Source: Prinia subflava (lineage: Eukaryota; Chordata; Aves; Passeriformes; Cisticolidae). Taken from it: a stretch of 64,000 bases of DNA. Positions within the stretch are counted from its first letter, which is position 1; each line of letters starts with the position of its first letter. Both the position numbers and the translations under genes were made by a program. Positions 25,614 to 38,990 of this stretch are shown here, piece after piece. The stretch is from NCBI RefSeq assembly GCF_021018805.1, contig NC_086248.1, positions 56,425,485 to 56,489,484 of the forward strand, written 5' to 3'. The notes beneath the pieces were generated by a model. That model did no database searches. It was not told the origin of the DNA and saw only the letters and a program-made list of their open reading frames with translations.

Positions 25614-28286
25614 TACATTGTGTTTTCTCAAAGGCATATTTTCCAGGAAAATGCCAACCATTTCTTTTCCTAGCTTTTTCTTGTGACCAATTTGCCTTTG
25701 CTAAGAATATTGTTTGAGAAGAAACAGAAATTCTGTATCACTCAAATTAGCCATTTCTAAATTACATCCCAGCTGAGATGCAGAGTGCAAAACACCAATA
25801 AATTTCCATCAGGATCTAAAGATTATTTTATTCTGAACCATACAAGAACTTTTGACATAAAACACCACCAGCAGCAGGGATTTAAGCTAGGAGGAGGATT
25901 TATAGTTCAAGTGTTTTAACAAATTAATTCATTGCCAAATGTGACCAATTCTTATAAGATCATTCACTGATTTTCATCACAAATTTTTCCCCACTAGGAT
26001 GATAAAATGAACTTATGGAAAGCAGACCACTTGATAATACTCTGTCACTGTAGAACATACTGTCCTGAATAATTTGAAGATAAAACATACATCTTTGTCT
26101 GCAATGACACAGACTGAAAGCAAACCTCCTTGATACTAGAGACTCTTTTGATGTTAAAATTTGTTGGTTAATAATCCACATTTTTCAGTACCTGATATTC
26201 TTTAGAGATACGTAATGAAATCTTAGCACAGGCTATCTGAAAGGTGGATCAAATGTTTAGCGCATTTCCTGTTCCAAAAGCTGCAAGTGACATTTATTTA
26301 TAATCCCATGAGGAGAAAACTATTGTTTTCTAGTTACATTTCAATTTACTCTGAAATCTATTTGAATTTTACAAGCTTCCCAACACTCTGTGGTGACTAG
26401 ATTCCTCCTCCATTTGAGAAATAGGTCTTATGGGTCCTCCTTGGAGAGGGGGAAGAGACTCAACGCTTCAAAAAGCAAACAGCAAACACAAGATGAACTA
26501 ACAAATCCGAAACCCCATCCCATTGCAATTTCATCACCTATAAAACTGCAGCTGTTTCAATTTGTGAAACTAAGCAATTTCTCCTGCACCTGTCAAACCT
26601 GCCTGGCATTTCAATAAATTGTTCCATGTGTTGTTTATGCTCATGCTTTAAAATAGCTTGAGAAGTATGGTTTTAAAAAGGACTAAGTACAGACCAAAAG
26701 TACAGTTAATTGGAGTAAAGCCACATTTTCCAACCCCCAGTCAAAACCAGTCATTCATATGTATTAAAGAAATAAGTGTTCTTAAGTGAAAAACGTAGTA
26801 ACAGATGCAAACCAGACGCACTCAAGAAGCATGAAACAAGTGAGGCTTTCTTTCTGCCGTTTACGTGATTTCCTTTCTTAGCTTAGTATTTTTCCAGGGG
26901 CATACTCACACACACAGGAAGCATATTACCCAGCACTTTTATCCCTTGTGGTCTTCACTTTATTTACAAGATGATGGCAATAAAGAGCTTTGTTTTAGAA
27001 ACACAAGGTAAAGTGTAAGACACCAATGCTGACTTAGCAGCTTGTGGGCTGGAATCTTCCACATGTGTAGGTTGTTGCTTTTGTGAAGACTGTGACTGAG
27101 GCAGCTTGAATCTCTTATTCCATATGCTTGGTTATGTGTGGATTTTCTTTTGCTTAACTCTTGCAAATAAAAAATAAATATTCTGCAGTCATTTCAGGCA
27201 AAGGCTACTGAAAGCTAACACATTTTTCCTCTGAGAATGCCAACACTTTTTGAGAGTGCAATGCCAAACAAGTTAAATATGACATCAGAGAAAATGTTGA
27301 AAAAACCCTGCAGGTAGGATGATTTACACGGTTTCAATTTGGTGTGCAAATCCTTTTACAGGACTCTTAGTCACCAATATAAATTACTGTATCAGAGAAT
27401 AAGTGAAATGGAGAAAGGAAATAGAAATTGAAGAAGGCAAGTAGAAGGAGAAAATACCTGAGACAGGTTTTTTCAATGGACTGAATAGTTTTCCTAGTAA
27501 TATGATAAAGAAATAAGGGAAATCAGATGACTGCCTAGCATTGTGGACTTGGCCAGTAACTTCTTCACTAAAGACATTTGGAAAAGCAGCAAATGCACCA
27601 ATCTCAGCTCCTTTCCATCCCTGTAAATCATTTCTCTCACTAGCAGAGCATGTGACACACCTGCTTGTGATTCACCTCCTAGGGCAAGTGAACCAATTTT
27701 TAGGTGACATACCTACACTGGAGAAACCCAGTGTGGTTGTCTGGATCCCATAATAATACACAGATGTGCAAAGATATTTGGGTTGCAGAAGCTGCTGGAG
27801 TTTTCCAAAACTCACACAAGTTACTCCAAGAGCTTCATAAAGCACAGTGCTGGGCTGAAGTCTCTAGCAGCTTGCAGTGGAGAAGCAGCAATCTCTCCCT
27901 TCAGCTCTGTAGGGGCCTGTTCAGTACCCAGGCTACTATAGGGAAAGGTCCAGGTTGGTTAGCCCTTGGAGAGAGAAAAGGGAGAAGTAGGATGAACAGA
28001 AGAAATTTGGTGAAAAGTAGATGATTTATTTATATATTTAACTTCTGGAGGACTGCCAGTGTGATTGGAACTTCCCAGAAAGAGAAATCTTGTCTCATAT
28101 CTAATTACAGCTCTTTCAGGCTTAGTATATACAGAATAATTGGGGAATGGAATGAACAATCTCAGAGTGACTCTGACCTTTTTTCCCTTCAACATTTCTT
28201 AATTAATCTTAAATAGAGAAGGAAATAATTTATTTAGTCCAAGCAAGATATCCCAGAGCAGTCACCTTTGGTCTCTTATCACTGTA

Positions 28287-28287
<1 letters not shown>

Positions 28288-28345
<58 letters not shown>
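28288..28345 (+). repeat. Poly(A) run of 58 bases
   Basis: An uninterrupted A homopolymer in SGK1 intron 1, read as poly(U) in the SGK1 pre-mRNA. No retrocopy or SINE body is recognisable on its left, so it is treated as a simple repeat. Assembly length may be unreliable. Confidence 0.95.
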
Positions 28346-28349
<4 letters not shown>

Positions 28350-30005
28350 GCATGAAAGAAGAGAGATAAAAAATAAAGGAACTTTTGAATCTGAAATGAG
28401 ACCTCTTCTTCTCACAGGGAGCTGGTGGAGGCACACCATAGGCTTAGGAAAGAATGGACTAATGAATACTTCTTTGTGACAGGGTGAATCAAATCTCACA
28501 ATATCCTTATCAAAAATAGACATCTCCTATCTCCACCACATGCATTGAACCTCCTGATATTATGCATTGGGGAGACATGGTCAAACTGAAATGCAGGAGC
28601 TAAAAGAGAAGTGTCAGGGCCAAGATCATGAAGAGAGACTCTAAATTGTCTCCTGATGACTGTGTTGCTCCTTGCCTCTCCTTTCTAAAGGTCTTGGTAG
28701 TGTTAAAGATACCTCTGGATGGCAGCTGCATCTTTAGGATGAGCATTTATGTTCATCTTTTTGTTGAGAGTTCAAGACCATCCCTGACTAGTAGTCCTAA
28801 ATAAAAAGGCTTGGTTATTAATTAACTTTGTCTACCAGCTTCTGAGATGAACAAGAAATCAGTCTGAAGTCAGTCGCTGTAAGAAGGGACAGGGTGTCCC
28901 TGGAGCAGGAGAGAAGATGACATGGAGCCAGGATTCAAACTGAACACAAAACTTGGAGGCACAGCAGCTGTGGTTTGAATCACACCTCCAGTCTGTTGGT
29001 ATAAGAAGAAAAGGTCACACCAGTGAGCTAAAGGTTTTTATATCACAGGCTGTCCTCCTCCATTACCTTCCATTATCTTCTCTTCACATGAGTCTTCTTA
29101 TGGTTATTCTTTGTATCACAGCCTAACAGTCAGAAAGGTTTTACACAGAGGACTCCCACAGTCACTTTTTTCCCATAGAGAAAGAGGTTTAGTCCAACAC
29201 TCCAACCAGAAAAATTGATGTTACAACAACTGTCCTTGCAAGGAGCCCTCCTTTGAGTTGACCCTTAAGGAATGTGGGATCCAAAGTTTTGCAAGAATTA
29301 GAGTGTGTAAAACAATGTCAATGTGCTTCAAAATGTCATTAATTTTAAAGCAAGAAATAAATTATCATTATTCAAATTCCAACCTACCTACAGTTTAGGC
29401 CATTATAGCTTAACAGTCTTTCGTTAGAATAATGCAGGGGTCTTTTCAGAAAACAAAAGATACTGAAAGAATTGTAAATTTCTTTCACTAATCTTAATTT
29501 ATTAGCATGGAAATAATTTCAAGCCATTTTATGGACCTGTTCTTGGGTAAATTTTTGCAATACATCTAAATTTGTATTGTTGACCTGCAGCTCAAGCCCT
29601 TTTCTTAATAACCTTCTCACTTATTTCTGCTACACACTTGAAAACCTTTAACAGCCCCAGTAAAAAGCATACATATGGACTGAGTGAAGCAAGACAAATA
29701 TCTAATAAAAACAGAGCACAAAATGAAATAAAATATATCTTTCCCATCTGTAAGTACAAAAGCCCCCAACTCTTCCCCTATATTTTTAACTCATATAAAA
29801 ATAATTTTGATGGCAACAGTAGCCAGTGATTTTGACTGTCTTATTTGTGTCCATGAAGTCTCAACTGAGACTTGAACCTGAACTATTTAGGTGCAGTCAG
29901 TCTCTTTTTCTCTACCCTGAAGAGCTTGCAATTTAGACAGCTGGCCAAATGATGCCTCTTAGGATATAGCTGAGGTAGATTCCCAGGGTCAAATATTACA
30001 CAGGA

Positions 30006-30056
30006 GTCGGAGTTGCAATGAGTTTTTTTTCCAATGTTGTCGGAGTTGCAATGAGT
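30006..30056. repeat. 18-bp direct repeat pair
   Basis: The sequence gtcggagttgcaatgagt occurs at 30006-30023 and again, identical, at 30039-30056, separated by 15 bases. This is a recent local tandem-like duplication in intron 1. Confidence 0.9.
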
Positions 30057-31194
30057 ACTCTGTTAGCACTGAGTATTAGTGAGAGGTAGCTCCTTAAAAA
30101 CACCTCCTGAAAAGGTCCCAGCCCACAGGGATGCTGAAAGAATGGTGATATGGGTGGGTGAAAGTTAAGAGTGGGAACCCCAGGTCATGTTCCATCCCCC
30201 TATCATGTCTGCAGTCAGCTAGCAGTGGGGCAGTGGATACAGAGTGCCCGTTCCTCCTTTTGAATATTGAGTCTTTTCAGAAGAATCTTCATGTGTACTG
30301 CCTGACTGACAGGGAATTTTACCATTTGTAGTTGTTCGGATCTTTTCAGAAGACAACTGAACGCCCCTGGCGTGGTTTGCACAGTGTATAAATATATGTG
30401 GTCTGGAAGAGCACAAGCAGACAGATTGTTGGCATCTGAAAAAGCAGCCCCTTACTACTGAGCTGCAGCATCTGGCTGTACACACAGCTCCTCCTTTACT
30501 GGAGCTGGGACATTAAATGGTTTGCTGCTGCTGATGGTGCACACCAAACCAGTGTCTGTGCACACCTACAGCAAAAAGAGGCTGTCCCCATGCCGTGCAC
30601 AACTCACCATCTGTGCTCCTGATGTCACACAGAGATTTGGTTATGGGGTTTGCATGTGGGAGACACAAAAGCTGTGAAATAAGCCTGGATCATGCAGCAC
30701 AGTAGGCTCCAGTCTCAGGCTGTCACCTCTTCAGCCATTTCCTGATGCGCCACAGTATGGGAACAGGCTTGGTCATGCTGGAAGACACTTATAACACAAA
30801 CATGCCCCTTGGCATTCTTGACTTTGCAGGGCAGGCAGAATCTCAATTTGTGATGCTTTTTCCTTTTGCAATTTTTTAAATGAGCTGAGTAGACTGTAAA
30901 TAATAGCTTTTCAATTTAACACAGTATCTAGCATCTTCTGATGCCACTGCCATGTCAGCAAGACTGTATTAAACACTTCTGACCACTTGAAAAAAAATTA
31001 TTTTGGTGCTGCTGTTGTTAAGTTGCTTAAAATGCCTGCATAAATTTCAGCCACACAATCCCAAGCAGATGTTTGCTGCTGCTCTTTCAAGAAAAGCAAA
31101 ATTTTTATTTTAGTGGTGGAAACTTAGAGTAAGGGTCAGGAAAGAAAGAAAAACTTTTGTCTTGTATATGAATTTGTCTAACTGATTGAGTTAC

Positions 31195-31300
31195 CTATTT
31201 TCTCTTTGTGCACTTATCTGTGAAATGGGTATGACGATTTTACGTTGTAAGGGTATTTTGAGTCTTGGTTAATTGCTTGTGAGCTCATCTGGAAATCTCT
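31195..31300 (-). mobile_element. MIR-like SINE fragment
   Basis: The sequence ttatctgtgaaatgggtatg followed by gttgtaagggtattttgagt and ttaattgcttgtgagc follows the reverse complement of the MIR core and 3' half (catctgtaaaatggggata, then a gttgtgaggattaa-like part). MIRs are tRNA-derived SINEs mobilised by L2-type LINEs in early amniotes and survive as scattered fossils in birds. Confidence 0.55.
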
Positions 31301-32360
31301 CAGTGCAGTCTTCAATAAACATTAAGATTTATTGCTTTTGGAGTTATTGTTTTCTTACTCCCTCTATTTAATCGTCTTGCTATAAAAGCAACTATTGTAA
31401 ATAACAACCACTAGCAATTATTTTGTGATATGTGCCACTTAGAAAAAAAAACATTCTATGTTATTGATTTGCTTTTGCAACACTGTTTCATGGGTTTAGG
31501 TTTTGTTTGGTTTTCCACTGCTTCAGCACCTGCATTTACATGTTTTTCTGCAGAGATGTTTGTGTCCCGTTTTCTTCTTTACATCAGCCAATTTGTTAGA
31601 AAGATATAATCTTTCCCTTTGCTTGCAGTTCTCTGATTCCTTTCTCTATGGACACAACCCTTGACCTCCTCTGATCTTGTAACCCTCATCAAAGCCATGT
31701 CTTTAATTAGCAGCTGGGTAACATATACACAGAGTTGTTCCAAACTCTTACTCCTTCCCAGCCCCTGTAGATCATATTTATCAATCTCCCCATTTGGCAG
31801 AGGAATCACATTGATTTTTCTGCAGACACAGCTGTCTGCTTTCTTAGTATCTCAGTTTACATCACCAGTTACCACAGCTAAAGGTGTCCAAAACCCTTTG
31901 TGCTGTTCTTCTGGCTGACATTTTCTTGCATCACAATGTTTTTCAGACAATTTGGATGTTTAGACTAAGGATAAATGATACTGAGGCTGCTGAGCTGAGT
32001 TATGACAGCAGTGACAACATTGTGTCTGGGGTAGAATTGCTCTAAAAATTTGACTTCAGACTCTGTGGCATTTTAAACACTGTTAATATGCACTTGGCAG
32101 AAGGCTGAGAGATCTCACAGCTGGCCCTTCCCCAAACAGAAGCCATGCTCAGCTCTGAAAGCATGTAATGAAGGCAGACCAAAGCACTCTTCTGGCTCAA
32201 GCAATATCTAATCTGATCTGGAAGGAATGAGCCAGAGCAGGCTCTCAAAGGAACCTCCCCGCATTGCTGTTTGATTTTAGTTATGGTGGATAACAAGAAC
32301 CTGAAAGTGGCAAAAGAGCTCAGAGTGTGTTTGGAAAAATCCAGTCAGAATCTGGAATTT

Positions 32361-32430
32361 AAACAACAACAACAACAACAACAACAAAAACAAACAAACA
32401 AACAAACAAAACAAAACAAACAAAAAAAAC
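32361..32430. repeat. (AAC)n / (AAAC)n microsatellite
   Basis: About nine AAC units change into AAAC and AAAAC units and then a short A run. It lies just left of the degraded CR1. Confidence 0.95.
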
Positions 32431-32479
32431 CACCAAAGAAGTCCATTTCTCAGAAAGACTGAGGTGAGATAAAAAGGAA

Positions 32480-33420
32480 ATCTTGAGATGAATTTTGTGC
32501 TCTGAGTTTTCCAAGAGGACACTGATGTACAGCACAGAAGAAAAACTTACAGGACTCTGTGAACAGGAACAAAACTTGTCACATCTGAAGGGAGAGCAAA
32601 TTTTAAAGAGTTTGGTAGGAAATGAGATAACATGCAACATGCATTTACCAGTATGCCAAACTTGCCTGATGTCTTCCTTTGATGAGGCAAATGCAGATAA
32701 TCTAATCCATATGGTCTTTAGTAACTCAGTAACACAGTGGTAACACGGGAGAAATAATTTAAAATGGAGAATAAGAATAGTCTTACAAACATAATCATGA
32801 GACAAAGGAGCAAGCTGAAAGTGTATTGTCAAGAGGAACATTACTACTGGAGATGGGTTTGATACAGAACCTAGGCTTGTGCTCAGGATATTTGCCAATG
32901 ATACACAGATCTGCTCGGCAAAAGAGGACTAGAGTGGGAGGAGAAGAGTGGGATGGAGGTTTGAAGTGTGTAGCAGACTCCATGAGAAAGAACTTTGAAA
33001 GAGGACGATATGAATGCTTTGGTAACCCCAAAGAGATCTCTTGGCCAGCAAATATGACAGCTGCCTCTGTCTGCTAGAGTTACTGAGCAATGGAAAGTCT
33101 ATCCTAAAGGAAGAGTCTACAGGAAGTTGTCTTCTTCAGCCTAGACAAAAGAAGAAATGACTGCTCTCTATAAATGGTTGTATATATGGGCAAGATCTGT
33201 ATGTTATTGCTTTGTGTTAGTAAAAGAGTAAATGATCTCTAAATTGGTCATGTATAAAGCTGGACTGAAAATGAAAGGAGGATTTCTAAATTTTCAAGCA
33301 GAGTGATTTTTCCAAAACTAGAAGAGAACTGGAAAGCTTCAAGCATTAGCTTAACAAATTTGTGGTAGGAATTACGAGATGTGTTTAGGAAAGAAGATCA
33401 AGCTTAAACTTAAAGAGCAT
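32480..33420 (+). mobile_element. Ancient, heavily degraded CR1-type LINE
   Basis: By eye this stretch aligns in order with the amniote CR1 ORF2 region. Landmarks are gcagataatctaatccatat (the palm-region start), a decayed tggtgtcc/ggttactagtggag-like part at about 32845-32860, and ttcagcctagacaaaagaag followed by gactgctctctataaatgg (about 33135-33175). The end has actggaaagcttcaagcatt agcttaacaaattt. Stops and indels occur throughout. It is much older than the other CR1 copies in the window. The exact ends and the subfamily need a library alignment. Confidence 0.6.
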
Positions 33421-34908
33421 GGATGTGCTTTCTAGTATTACATTTTTTATGAAAGAGTAAGGAAGAGGTTAGAGGAAGGAGAAAGGAATAAGAAATAAGA
33501 TTTGTCTCTCTCTTGATCTTTTTTCTTTCTTTCCTTTTCTCTCATTCTGCTGTCCTTCCTCTATTCTTCCCTATTTATTTTTCCTTGTATTAATTTTATT
33601 CCAAGCCATTTTACTTTAGTTTTAACAACACTTTCATATTTTAGTTTTGAACAAGGGACTCACAGATACTTTCTTGTCTAGAGTCTAGATGTTGCTACTT
33701 TTGTCTCATAAATCTTTTCCTATATGCTAGCTGAAAACCAAAATATTAGCAGTGATGCCAACCCAAAGCTCATCTTGGTTTAATGGGAAGACAAAACAAA
33801 ACAAAAGATTTTTTATGGAAAAACAGTACTGGGGCCTTATACTCTCACATACCCCATGTGTTCTCTTAATCGTCTTTTTCAGGAAACAGTTAATAGACAG
33901 AAGATGAGAAAACTATTGGTTAGGTCAATGACTGTAGCAGGTTTGAAGCCTGATAGAGATATAAGGCCACCTTCATCTCAGTTACCTTAAAGCCCCATGG
34001 TAGCTGTGGTCTGCAAGGCTCAGGTTATAGACTGATAAAGGCACTTGGGGCTGTGCAGGGCAAGGCTGAGTGCTGATGCTAAGAAGAGCCACAGCTGCTC
34101 AGCACCTCTTTACACAGAACAAGTGAGATGGGAAAAAAATTCTCTGCTGCAAGTCCCTGCCTTACTTGCAGTAAGAGCCAGGATCCTTGACTCTGTAAAT
34201 TAGCTTTAAAATTTATGTACTTTTGTGACATTGGCCCAAGCAGCTAAGAAAAGCAGCAGCATAATCAGTCATGCCATATAAAGATGAGATTTTCTCATGG
34301 TACAGACACCTCTCTCATTTTCTTTTAGGTAAGCTCCCAATTACCCTGAATAAAAGGTAACTCCAGCCCTGAAATGAATTTCTAGATTTGTAAAAGTGGC
34401 AGAGCAGAGAGCAGTACCCCCACAGCACAATCTACCAGAGGGACCATAATCTGTAGGAACTCAGCTGGAAGTACTGCATTCAAGGGCTTTCTGTATCATA
34501 AATTACTGTAGTCCTAAAAATGGTATTCAGGTAATTCTGCAGTCCCCTCAGCCATGTATTGCCTTGAGCTCTAATGCAGCCTGAGCTGTCATCTTCATGC
34601 ATGATGATGGTTATGAGTTAGTCTCTTCAGCTTGTATATGGAGAAAGCTGCTGGTATGTAGTGCCATAAATATCAACCTAGAAAGGAGAAGGACATGGCT
34701 TCCACAAACTATTTGTTTGAAAAAGCTGCATAGGAACAAAGGTTGCTATTTTCTCTTCATTCTTGCACTACTTTGGCTTGACCTAAATTGCTAATTAATG
34801 TAAATTTTCTCAGTGAAAAAGGATTATGGATATTCTTTCCCTTATCAGGTTTCAGACTAGCAAATTCTTAATCCCTGCAATAAACTTCCTCTCTAAGACA
34901 TGCCCTGG

Positions 34909-35035
34909 TTTTTTTTTTTTTTTTTTTGTTTTTTTGTTTTTTTGTTTTTTTTTTTTTTTTTTTTTTTTTTTTTGTTTTTTGTTTTTTTGGTTTTTTGGTT
35001 TTTTTTTTTGTTTTTTTGTTTTTTTGTTTTTTTTT
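34909..35035. repeat. 127-bp T-rich tract with scattered G, (T6-9 G)n
   Basis: Only T and G occur across 127 bases. T runs are broken by single or paired G, often in a TTTTTTTG period. In the SGK1 sense direction it is A-rich. It produces long spurious Phe-rich frames. Confidence 0.95.
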
Positions 35036-37450
35036 CCCTTTTATGGAAGACAGCTATTTCTTTTCCCATTTATCAGTCATTTATCTTCTTCACATTCTGA
35101 ATAAATTTGTATTTGGTCTTGGTCCGGATGTAAGAGGATAATGAATTTCCATATTCACTGAGGCTACCATATCATGAGTAGAGTATTTAAGTGGCAGGGA
35201 CAGTTCATCATCACTCATCCTGGTTTAACCATGTTGGCTTTTGTTGTGATATATGACATGGCACGTTATTTTGATATGAAGGAGGTCATATATTGTAAAA
35301 TATTACCCAAAATCTTTATAAGGTAGGCCAACGCAACAGAAGAGGCAGTGCAAATTCCACAAACACCCACTTGCCAAAAATGTCTGGCAGGGATGGGAGT
35401 AGGTGAAAATGAAAGGTCCCTCTGCCCCGAGATATCCCTTTGGCCAAAGAGGAATAGAGTATTTGTAGATTTATCACATCCAATGATCTCTTGAATTGGT
35501 AGCATCCTGCTGTGTGGGCAATCCTGTACTGCACTGAAAGATGAGACCTGCAAGCCCCTCACAACAGAGAGATGTGACTTCTGCCAATTAACAAACCATT
35601 TTTTATTTAACTTTGGGAAAGTCAAACTGCTGCCAGTATATGAAAAAGAGATTTCCCAGCCATTTATAGCCAAAGCAGTTTAATGGGTTATTTTTATATC
35701 AGTATCCAGTATGCAATATCAGTGGACAGGGAAAGGATGGTAGTAAAAATGAAGGTACTTGTGTGCCATCTGATCACAATGTCTTTTAACCTCCCAGCCT
35801 TGTCAGGAGGTAATCCTTTTATACCATGACCCAACACTATTTGAACAATGGTGTTTATAATTTATCTTCATTGGATTCACTTCAGATTTCCCCCTTGTAC
35901 CTATATATGACCCATCTTCTTCTCTCCTCTCCTCTTTTCAGATTTGTGCCATCTTTAATTAAAACCCAATATTTAACTATTGAAACTTCTGATTCTAGGC
36001 ACAATTACTTGTTACACCTCCTACAATGAAAAAAAAAAAGGCATTGTAAATCCATTGGTTTTCTTCCAAGCTGCACCCATTTTAAGTGGATGAAGTCCCT
36101 CTTTTGTTGCTCCAACTCTGCCAGAAGTGAGTACTACAGGCTACTCTGCAAAACAAATAGTTTCTATTTTCCCTTTTATTTTTATTAAGTGTGCTGCCTT
36201 TAATTTCAGCCTTTCCTTCCTGTTCTCTGACCTCTGGATGTGGTTAGCCCATACCCTGAATCATCTGACACAGCAGGCAGCATCCCAGAGGGTCAGTACT
36301 TTGTCATCAGAGAATAAGCCAGGCTTAAAAAATATCTGTTCCTCAAATTCAAGTCAATATTTGACTGCACCTTCAGCCTAGCCGAAATCCACAGAGCTCT
36401 GCCAGTCCTTTCTGCACTCTTGGACACAGCAACAAACAGGATTGCAATTTAATGACAGCATAAGGCTCAATGGGAAATGACAACCATGAAGATACATCTG
36501 GCACTTTCTTCCAAAAAAAATCCAGTTGAGTTGAAAAAAGACCAGCATTTCCCAAAATTTAGTACGTTTTACTCTACATTGATTTGGATTTTCTAGAATT
36601 AGACTTGGAAAGCACCTCTACTAGAAATGTGTGATTTTGAGGAGACAGACACAGTGATTTCAAACTGGAGAGATAGGAGCCCCATCCCTCGTTTCACCGC
36701 AGACCCTGCTGGTGATCTGGGAGAAGCCTGCACAGTACCCAGATAACAAATCTCCTTCTCTGGGCTTCAGACGTGTCAGGAAAGAGGGATAGCAGCACCT
36801 CACCCAGCAGCCAAGACTGCCTCTCACTCTGGGTGGGAGATGCCTCCACTGGGTTCTGGTTATGGAGCACTGGTGCTGTGGGGATGCAAACTGTCAAACA
36901 ACTCTGCCACACGCTGCTCTCAGACCAAGAAACCTCTCAGGTTTGCTTCTGTGCATGCAGCATTCTGGTGGCTGTCCAGAGTGTCCAGATCACTGGCAGG
37001 CAACCAAATCAACTCCTGAACCATCTCTCCCTGTTCTCCCAGTTAACATGCCACACATCACCAGTCCAGCAAATGCAAGGTGTATTTCTGGGAGCCAGCA
37101 ACACATTATGAGCATGTGGCTTTTTTTGTTTGTGTATGCTTCAAACACTGACACTGGACAACAGGGATTTTCTCCCAGGAAGGTAAGAGGGGTAAGAGAA
37201 ATGTCAATGAACACATTTATCTATTAACAGAAAAGCACAGGGAGAGAATTCCCTTCTTTGTGTCTCTAAATTGGTTTTACTGATTTCATCTGTCTTCATC
37301 TGTCTTCAATAGCAAAAAGGCAAAATCTGTTAAAATGAAAACCTTCAGAAACCAAAGACAGCTATTTGTCCTGATCCACTGTCCAGGATTGTATCAGTAT
37401 GCTAGTTTCTTCAATTATGACTACAATTAACAATCTCTTTCAACTGAAAT

Positions 37451-37488
37451 TTCACTGATAGCTCTGAAAATTCACTGTAGCTCTGAAA
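37451..37488. repeat. Imperfect tandem duplication of about 19 bp
   Basis: ttcactgatagctctgaaaa is followed at once by ttcactgtagctctgaaaa, which has one base deleted. Local slippage duplication in intron 1. Confidence 0.88.
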
Positions 37489-38008
37489 AAAACCACACAA
37501 ATCCCAATTTTCCCTTCTTCTAGAACAAAATTAGGTAGAGGTTTCTGGTGATAATTTCTCAGTGGCTCTAAACAGAGATAGAAAACAGTTGCCAATATAG
37601 GAACCTTAGATAGGAATTGTAAGCCAGTTACTTTCCTCTTTAAAAATACAATTATATTAAAACCTTCAAGCAGTTAAAAAACAACAACAACAAAACAGAT
37701 AAACCTTGCTGAGTATCAGACATGCATGTGCCAATAGTGATGTACTTAAATGAGAACCATTTTTATGGGCTGAGTTTACGTGCTGTTTGAGTAATCAGTC
37801 TGAGGCTTCTACAAACCACCTTGGAAACAACGATTACTGGCTAACAATGCACTCTGAGTGACCCAGGTAGTATTTTCCACATCTGCCCTTAAACGTGGCA
37901 TCTTGGTGCCCAAAAAGGTTTGACCCCAGCATACAAGTTAGTTACTGGTGTAGTCTTCATTTTCTTTGCCTGAAGGGTTAAATGGACTGACCATATTCTT
38001 GGCATAAT

Positions 38009-38062
38009 GGAGAGAGAGAGAATGAATGGGGATGAATGAATGAATGAACTAATGAGTGAATG
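38009..38062. repeat. (GA)n then (GAAT)n repeat
   Basis: A short GAGAGA run is followed by imperfect GAAT/TGAA units, ending near gagtgaatgg. Located in SGK1 intron 1. Confidence 0.85.
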
Positions 38063-38917
38063 GAACAGCTTATCTGCTCCTACTCCAGTCTGTTTAAAGA
38101 GAGGGTTGTTGTTTTAATCACTCAGGAAATCCTTTCCATAATGTAGTCCCTACTAACCATCTCTTTCTGATGCTTTGCTTCTCCTGTCTGGATCTACCCA
38201 GACTTACTCAGAATACCTGTCCTGCTCCCACATGGAAATTCAGAGAAACAGAAAGGACTTAACTAAAGTGATGAGATAGAGTTACACTTGCATTTCCTGA
38301 AGGAAATCATCAAATAAAATGCATAGCACGTATTTTCTAAATCCTGATATATCTAAGTTAAAGAATATAAGAGGAAATCAAATCCAGGTGTAGCTCACTC
38401 TTACTCTTTTCTCCTGCATTAATTATGATTACAGGCAAATTACAAGCTGTGAAGTATTTTCCTGAGCTCACAAATGCTTCTTTGTTCTCTTTTTTCCTCA
38501 CTTTGTGAGACGATGAATGGATGTGGGTAATGCCACACTTCAGGAAAGTAAATGGAAGGTGTGGAGGGAGTCATAACCCTCGGTGGATGTGGAGGAGCAA
38601 GTCAGAGACAAGCTGCAACATCCCTGCACTCTGCTTTGGAGTGCATTATCCCAGCCTGAATAGCTGCCTGTATTGCGTCAAGCCCTGGGGTCAGCTGTGA
38701 CAGAGATGCACATTCCTCAGCAGAGAGTGCTGATGTAATGCCTTTCGAGCCCCCAGCCTCATCCCCCTGCACAGCTCCTCTTCACCTGCACTGCTGTTGC
38801 CCTTGGTGTTTTGTAGAACTGCCCATGCCATGGAGTCAGTAAAGTAGGAGACCTATGTAAAGCACTTTCCTTCTTCAATGACTTTCTCTCTGCTCTGGCT
38901 AAGTAAGAAATGCACCA

Positions 38918-38990
38918 GTAGTAGTAATAATAATAATAATAATAATAAATAATAATAATAATAATAATAGAAAATAAGAAAGAAAGAAAG
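38918..38990. repeat. (TAA)n microsatellite followed by (GAAA)n
   Basis: TAG and then TAA units with one AAT phase slip are followed by a short AAAG/GAAA run. The tract ends about 20 bp downstream of the SGK1 exon 1 donor in sense direction, so it sits at the very start of intron 1. Confidence 0.93.

Noticed and set aside
32359..32898. 179-codon open frame on the minus strand, the longest in the window
   Set aside because: It is antisense to a decayed CR1, its last part is a translated (AAC)n repeat giving poly-Val/Phe, and it has no family similarity.
34826..35141. Phe-rich open frames
   Set aside because: Translation of the T/G homopolymer tract.
35266..35673. 135-codon minus-strand frame
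   Set aside because: Checked for retroviral or kinase similarity by eye and found none; treated as a chance frame.
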